Assembly: GCA_964454305.1 (NCBI GenBank)
Contig: CAYVXX010000078.1
Location: forward strand, 1-8,320
DNA from: JAUSPI01 sp964454305
GTDB lineage: Bacteria; Desulfobacterota; Syntrophia; Syntrophales; JADFWA01
Direction of reading: 5' to 3'
Length of the DNA: 8,320 bases
Shown here: positions 5,138-8,320 of the stretch, piece by piece
Numbering within the stretch: the stretch's first letter is position 1
Layout: every line of letters begins with the position of its first letter
Made by a program: the position numbers and the translations under genes
The notes under the pieces: generated by a model
The model's input: the letters and a program-made list of their open reading frames with translations, nothing else
The model's database searches: none
Told to the model about the DNA's origin: nothing

Positions 5138-7747
5138 ATGGATCTAAACAGATTAACTCAAAAATCTCAGGAAGCAATCCATGATGCGCAGACCAAAGCA
5201 GTCCGCTACGGTCATATAGAAATTGACGGCGAACACCTCCTCCTCGCTCTGTTGGAACAATCGGACGGATTGCTCCCTCGCCTGCTCAAAAAGATGGATG
5301 TTCCTGTTGATTCTTTCAAAATAAAAATCGGGCAGAGTCTCGACAGAAAGCCGAGAGTGTCCGGCCCCGGGACTGAACCCGGAAAAGTGTATGTTACACA
5401 GAGACTCGATAAAATTTTAATAAAGGCGGAAGAAGAAGCGAAACACCTGAAGGATGAATATGTCTCCGTTGAACACCTCATCCTGCCGATGATAGATGAA
5501 GGAGACTCATCCGCTGCAGGAAGGACATTTAAAGAATTCAATATCACACGAGAAAAATTTCTGAAGGCTCTTACCTCGGTACGCGGTCATCAGAGGGTGA
5601 CAAGTGCCACGCCGGAAGGAACTTATGAAGCCATGGAAAAATACGGTGTCGATCTCGTGGCTCAGGCAAAAGCGGGAAAACTCGATCCAGTAATCGGCAG
5701 AGACGGTGAAATCCGGCGAGTCATTCGTATACTCTCCCGTAAAACAAAGAATAATCCGGTACTTATCGGTGAGGCAGGTGTCGGCAAAACTGCTATTGTT
5801 GAGGGACTTTCCCAGAGAATAGTTCGCGGTGACGTGCCGGAAGGACTGAAGGACCGCTCCATCTTTTCCCTCGACATGGGTTCACTGATGGCAGGAGCAA
5901 AGTACAGAGGGGAATTTGAAGAACGTCTGAAAGCAGTGCTGAATGAAATAAAGGAGAGTGACGGGCATGTCCTCTTATTCATAGACGAGTTGCACAACAT
6001 CGTTGGCGCGGGGAGGACGGAGGGCTCAACGGACGCAGGAAACCTTTTAAAGCCCATGCTTGCCCGTGGCGAACTCCACTGCATAGGTGCAACGACCCTT
6101 GACGAATACAGCAAGTATATTGAAAAAGATGCTGCACTTGAACGCCGATTCCAGCCGGTAATGATAGATCCCCCGACGGTAGAAGATACTATTTCCATCC
6201 TGAGAGGGTTAAAGGAACGCTTTGAGGTACATCACGGTGTAAAAATACAGGATAACGCCCTCGTCGCGGCGGCAGTCCTCTCCAATCGTTATATAAGTGA
6301 CAGGTTTCTGCCGGACAAAGCGATAGACCTTGTAGATGAGGCATGCGCAATGATCCGCACCGAAATTGATTCAATGCCCGCTGAACTGGATGAGGTAACG
6401 CGCAGGGTTATGCAGCTGGAAATCGAAGAGGCGGCCTTGAAAAAAGAGAAGGACAAGGCGAGTAAAGAGAGATTGGAAGCCCTTCGTAAGGAACTTGCCG
6501 ACATAAAGGCAGATACCGATTCCATGAAAGTCCAGTGGGAAGCGGAAAAGGAGGCCATTCAAAAAGTACGAAGTCTTCGTGAAGAGATTGAGCTTGTAAG
6601 AAGAGATATAGAACTTGCTGAAAGGAAATACGATCTGAATAAAGCTGCGGAACTCAGACACGGGAGACTCCCTGAACTGGAGCGCCAACTCAAGGAAGAA
6701 GAGGAAAGACTCGCTGAAAAGCAGGGGCCAAAAAAACTTCTGCGTGAAGAGGTTGCCGAGGATGAAATTGCCGATATCGTATCGCACTGGACGGGTATAC
6801 CGGTCACCCGACTCGTCGAAGGGGAGAGAGAAAAAATCCTGAAGCTTGACGATATTCTCCATAAGAGGGTCGTCGGACAGGATGAGGCCGTTTCACTCGT
6901 GGCAGATGCGGTAATCCGTGCACGTTCCGGAATAAAAGATCCCAAAAGACCAATAGGTTCCTTCGTATTCTTAGGTCCAACGGGAGTGGGAAAAACGGAA
7001 CTGGCAAAAACGCTTGCCGAGGCCCTTTTTGACACAGAGGAAAACATAGTCCGCATCGATATGAGCGAATACATGGAAAAACATACCGTTTCAAGGCTGA
7101 TCGGCGCCCCTCCGGGATATATCGGTTATGAAGAAGGTGGACAGCTTACGGAGGCGGTCCGTCGAAAACCCTATTCGGTTATCCTCTTTGATGAAATAGA
7201 AAAGGCTCATCACGATGTCTTTAATATTCTTTTGCAAATCCTGGATGATGGTCGTGTTACTGATTCTCATGGAAGAACAGTTAATTTTAAAAATACCGTT
7301 ATAATAATGACTTCTAACATTGGTTCTCATCTTTTACTTGAAGGTTTTACTGATAAGGGAACCATCAAAGAAGACGTAAAAAAAGAAGTAATGAAAGAAT
7401 TGAGACTACATTTCAGGCCGGAGTTTCTCAACCGTGTGGATGATATAGTCATCTTCAAATCCCTCACCGAGGAGGAGATTGAAAAGATTGTCGATCTCTT
7501 GACGGAAGACCTGAGGAAACGCCTTGCCGACCGGTCAATTGAGATTGAACTTGACGAACCCGCAAGAAAGTTTATTGCACGCGCCGGATATGATCCTGTC
7601 TACGGCGCAAGGCCGCTGAAGAGATTTCTTCAACACGAACTTGAAACAAAGATAGGCCGCGCCCTGATCGCAGGGGATGTGGAAGACGGATCGAAGATAA
7701 TTGTAACGACAAAAGACGGGGATTTAGATGTGAAGATTGAAAAATAA
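5138..7747 (+). CDS. clpB: Chaperone ClpB (Hsp104-family protein disaggregase)
   Basis: Hexameric cytosolic AAA+ ATPase that, with DnaK/DnaJ/GrpE, threads aggregated proteins through its pore and resolubilises them. The 869 aa protein is full length (E. coli 857). Order: Clp_N double repeat (about 1-145); AAA1 with Walker A GEAGVGKT (211-218), Walker B LLFIDE (279-284), pore Y256 in KYRGEF and arginine fingers R336/R337; coiled-coil middle domain (about 410-530); AAA2 with Walker A GPTGVGKT (613-620), Walker B VILFDE (681-686), pore Y661 in GYIGY, R766 in PEFLNR and sensor-2 R825 in GARPLKR. The middle domain separates it from ClpA and makes it ClpB rather than ClpC; there is no ClpP-docking IGF/L loop that I can see. 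ATG 5138 follows AAAGGGGGAA (5121-5130) by 7 nt. Oddities: H508 at the position of E. coli Y503, and an AT-rich codon patch at 7214-7354. It appears to be transcribed alone. Confidence 0.98.
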   Translation: MDLNRLTQKSQEAIHDAQTKAVRYGHIEIDGEHLLLALLEQSDGLLPRLLKKMDVPVDSFKIKIGQSLDRKPRVSGPGTEPGKVYVTQRLDKILIKAEEEAKHLKDEYVSVEHLILPMIDEGDSSAAGRTFKEFNITREKFLKALTSVRGHQRVTSATPEGTYEAMEKYGVDLVAQAKAGKLDPVIGRDGEIRRVIRILSRKTKNNPVLIGEAGVGKTAIVEGLSQRIVRGDVPEGLKDRSIFSLDMGSLMAGAKYRGEFEERLKAVLNEIKESDGHVLLFIDELHNIVGAGRTEGSTDAGNLLKPMLARGELHCIGATTLDEYSKYIEKDAALERRFQPVMIDPPTVEDTISILRGLKERFEVHHGVKIQDNALVAAAVLSNRYISDRFLPDKAIDLVDEACAMIRTEIDSMPAELDEVTRRVMQLEIEEAALKKEKDKASKERLEALRKELADIKADTDSMKVQWEAEKEAIQKVRSLREEIELVRRDIELAERKYDLNKAAELRHGRLPELERQLKEEEERLAEKQGPKKLLREEVAEDEIADIVSHWTGIPVTRLVEGEREKILKLDDILHKRVVGQDEAVSLVADAVIRARSGIKDPKRPIGSFVFLGPTGVGKTELAKTLAEALFDTEENIVRIDMSEYMEKHTVSRLIGAPPGYIGYEEGGQLTEAVRRKPYSVILFDEIEKAHHDVFNILLQILDDGRVTDSHGRTVNFKNTVIIMTSNIGSHLLLEGFTDKGTIKEDVKKEVMKELRLHFRPEFLNRVDDIVIFKSLTEEEIEKIVDLLTEDLRKRLADRSIEIELDEPARKFIARAGYDPVYGARPLKRFLQHELETKIGRALIAGDVEDGSKIIVTTKDGDLDVKIEK
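7214..7354 (+). other. AT-rich, T-ending-codon patch inside clpB
   Basis: Codons 693-739 of clpB, just after the second Walker B, use T in the third position in 31 of 47 codons, and only 7 end in G or C. Hand counting gives 52 G+C in 160 bases (7201-7360, about 33%) against 60 in 120 (50%) for 7081-7200 and 32 in 60 for 7501-7560. The protein sequence stays a normal, highly conserved AAA2 segment (LQILDDGRVTDS, TSNIGS), so only synonymous usage is changed. Possible causes are a gene-conversion tract or local selection on the DNA or mRNA. Confidence 0.7.
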
Positions 7748-7794
7748 AGTGGTCAAGACAATCCCCTTCCTACGAGACAGTTGTCACTTTTCTG

Positions 7795-7823
7795 TTGCCA
7801 TTTTGGCACCACAATGCTAATAA
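7795..7823 (+). promoter_or_regulatory. Candidate promoter/operator of the toxin-antitoxin operon
   Basis: TTGCCA (7795-7800) is followed after 17 nt by TAATAA (7818-7823), which carries an upstream TG (7815-7816) like an extended -10. A perfect small palindrome, TGCCA-TTT-TGGCA (7796-7808), overlaps the -35 and spacer. Ribbon-helix-helix antitoxins repress their own promoters at such palindromes, so this is a reasonable operator candidate, but it is inferred from position and symmetry only. Confidence 0.4.
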
Positions 7824-7855
7824 ATTATTTATACCATAATAAAGAGGAGAACAAA

Positions 7856-8152
7856 ATGGCAGCACTTAAAAAAACTGAACGTGTTTCCGCCCGGATATCT
7901 ACTCCCATTTATGAAACACTATCACAGGCAGCCGAGCTTACAGGCGCTACACTGAACCAGTTCCTTGTCCAGTCAGCCCTTGAGAAAGCACAAGCGGTTA
8001 TTGAACATGAGCAAATCATCAATATGACGATACGGGACGCAAGCGTATTCTTTGAAGCGATTGAAAATCCACCGGCTCCCAACAACAAACTAAAAGACGC
8101 CATGAAAAAATACAGGAAATCGTTCTCAGATGCTGAAAATAGAAGTACTTAG
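7856..8152 (+). CDS. DUF1778 (TacA-like) ribbon-helix-helix antitoxin
   Basis: A 98 aa protein, the expected size for the antitoxin of a GNAT-type toxin-antitoxin pair. Residues 7-15 (TERVSARIS) form the DNA-binding beta strand and about 17-50 the two helices of the ribbon-helix-helix fold. The C-terminal part (about 51-90), with the conserved F-x-x-x-x-x-NPP-x-P-N pattern at 66-76, would wrap round and neutralise the toxin. ATG 7856 was chosen over an upstream in-frame ATG at 7781 because GAGGAG (7844-7849) lies 6 nt before it and family proteins begin with the TERVS-type strand. The gene overlaps the next by 23 bp, the usual antitoxin-first arrangement, which implies translational coupling. 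It probably represses its own operon. It is separated from clpB by 108 bp, with no sign of functional linkage to it. Confidence 0.9.
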   Translation: MAALKKTERVSARISTPIYETLSQAAELTGATLNQFLVQSALEKAQAVIEHEQIINMTIRDASVFFEAIENPPAPNNKLKDAMKKYRKSFSDAENRST

Positions 8153-8320
8153 TCAGGAACACAACAGAGCGGATTTCGATTGCGGTACAGATGAGCTAAA
8201 TCAATATCTGAAAAATGTCGCCCGGCAACACCTCAACAAAGGCATGTCCCGAACGTTTGTCCTTATTGATGATACCAAGCCAACTGAGATACTGGGATTT
8301 TTCACCTTAGCTTCCTGTGA
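8130..8320 (+). CDS. GNAT-family acetyltransferase toxin (TacT-like), 3' end beyond window
   Basis: Open frame from ATG 8130 to the window edge, giving the first 63 residues. It begins MLKIEVLSQEHNRADFDCG, continues DELNQYLKNVARQHLNKG, then SRTFVLIDD and ILGFFTLASC. The DF-x-CG, LN-x-YL, A-x-QH and FVL pattern is characteristic of GNAT toxins paired with DUF1778 antitoxins. Characterised relatives (TacT, AtaT, ItaT) acetylate the amino group of aminoacyl-tRNAs with acetyl-CoA and block translation. The acetyl-CoA loop and the C-terminal catalytic tyrosine would lie outside the window, so activity and intactness cannot be judged. It overlaps the antitoxin's last 23 bases in another frame; a weak AGGAA (8113-8117) lies 12 nt upstream, so translation is probably coupled. 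The tRNA target is unknown. Confidence 0.88.
   Translation, partial: MLKIEVLSQEHNRADFDCGTDELNQYLKNVARQHLNKGMSRTFVLIDDTKPTEILGFFTLASC

Noticed and set aside
6371..7094. Several long minus-strand open frames opposite clpB, and similar ones opposite ppdK
   Set aside because: They are antisense shadows of strongly coding conserved genes, with low-complexity Ser/Arg-rich translations and no SD or recognisable domain.
7771..7786. TACGAGACAGTTGTCA as a remnant of the palindromic repeat's end
   Set aside because: Only about eight consecutive bases (TACGAGAC) match copy 1, and no other part of the element is nearby; chance similarity is likely.
7746..7790. AAAGTG...CACTTT pairing as a clpB terminator
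   Set aside because: The stem is only six base pairs, AT-rich, with a large loop and a poor T-run.
7781..7855. Upstream 25-codon extension of the antitoxin gene
   Set aside because: The added MSLFCCHFGTT-type sequence is unlike DUF1778 proteins, has no SD, and covers the probable promoter; GAGGAG precedes the ATG at 7856.

Overview
The window reads as ordinary bacterial chromosome: about half GC by eye, strong Shine-Dalgarno sites, long housekeeping genes, and short palindromic intergenic repeats. The repeats have a TTGA...TCGTAAAAAGTC end and a CATTCCCG/GCGGGAATCCA core, a combination I associate with Desulfobacterota (former Deltaproteobacteria) genomes. That assignment is an inference from repeats and gene content; no rRNA or other phylogenetic marker was tested.

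Layout from left to right. A palindromic repeat cut by the window edge (1-105) lies 45 bp upstream of ppdK (151-2853, +), a full-length pyruvate phosphate dikinase with all catalytic residues. A 147 bp convergent gap follows, carrying a different small palindromic repeat (2899-2960). Next are two minus-strand genes in an apparent operon. The upstream gene (4220-4810) encodes a stand-alone pyruvate-kinase C-terminal-type alpha/beta protein of unknown function. The downstream gene (3001-4200) encodes an M29 family metallo-aminopeptidase. A 327 bp divergent intergenic region (4811-5137) holds an unusually long Shine-Dalgarno, a complete 136 bp copy of the first repeat, and a probable clpB promoter. 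clpB (5138-7747, +) encodes the complete Hsp104-type disaggregase. After a 108 bp gap comes a toxin-antitoxin pair of the DUF1778/GNAT (TacA/TacT-like) type. The antitoxin is complete (7856-8152); the toxin overlaps it by 23 bp and runs off the right edge (8130-8320).

How the genes work together. PPDK interconverts pyruvate and phosphoenolpyruvate, and the neighbouring convergent operon contains a protein built on the regulatory fold of pyruvate kinase, so both sides of that junction touch the PEP/pyruvate node by homology. ClpB rescues aggregated protein with DnaK. The TA pair is an independent accessory module.

I found no clearly new biological system. The points most worth checking are a sharp AT-rich, T-ending-codon patch inside clpB (about 7214-7354), a His at the usual Tyr position of the ClpB middle domain, the PK_C/aminopeptidase gene pair, the palindrome in the TA promoter, and the recurring palindromic element placed just upstream of both ppdK and clpB.
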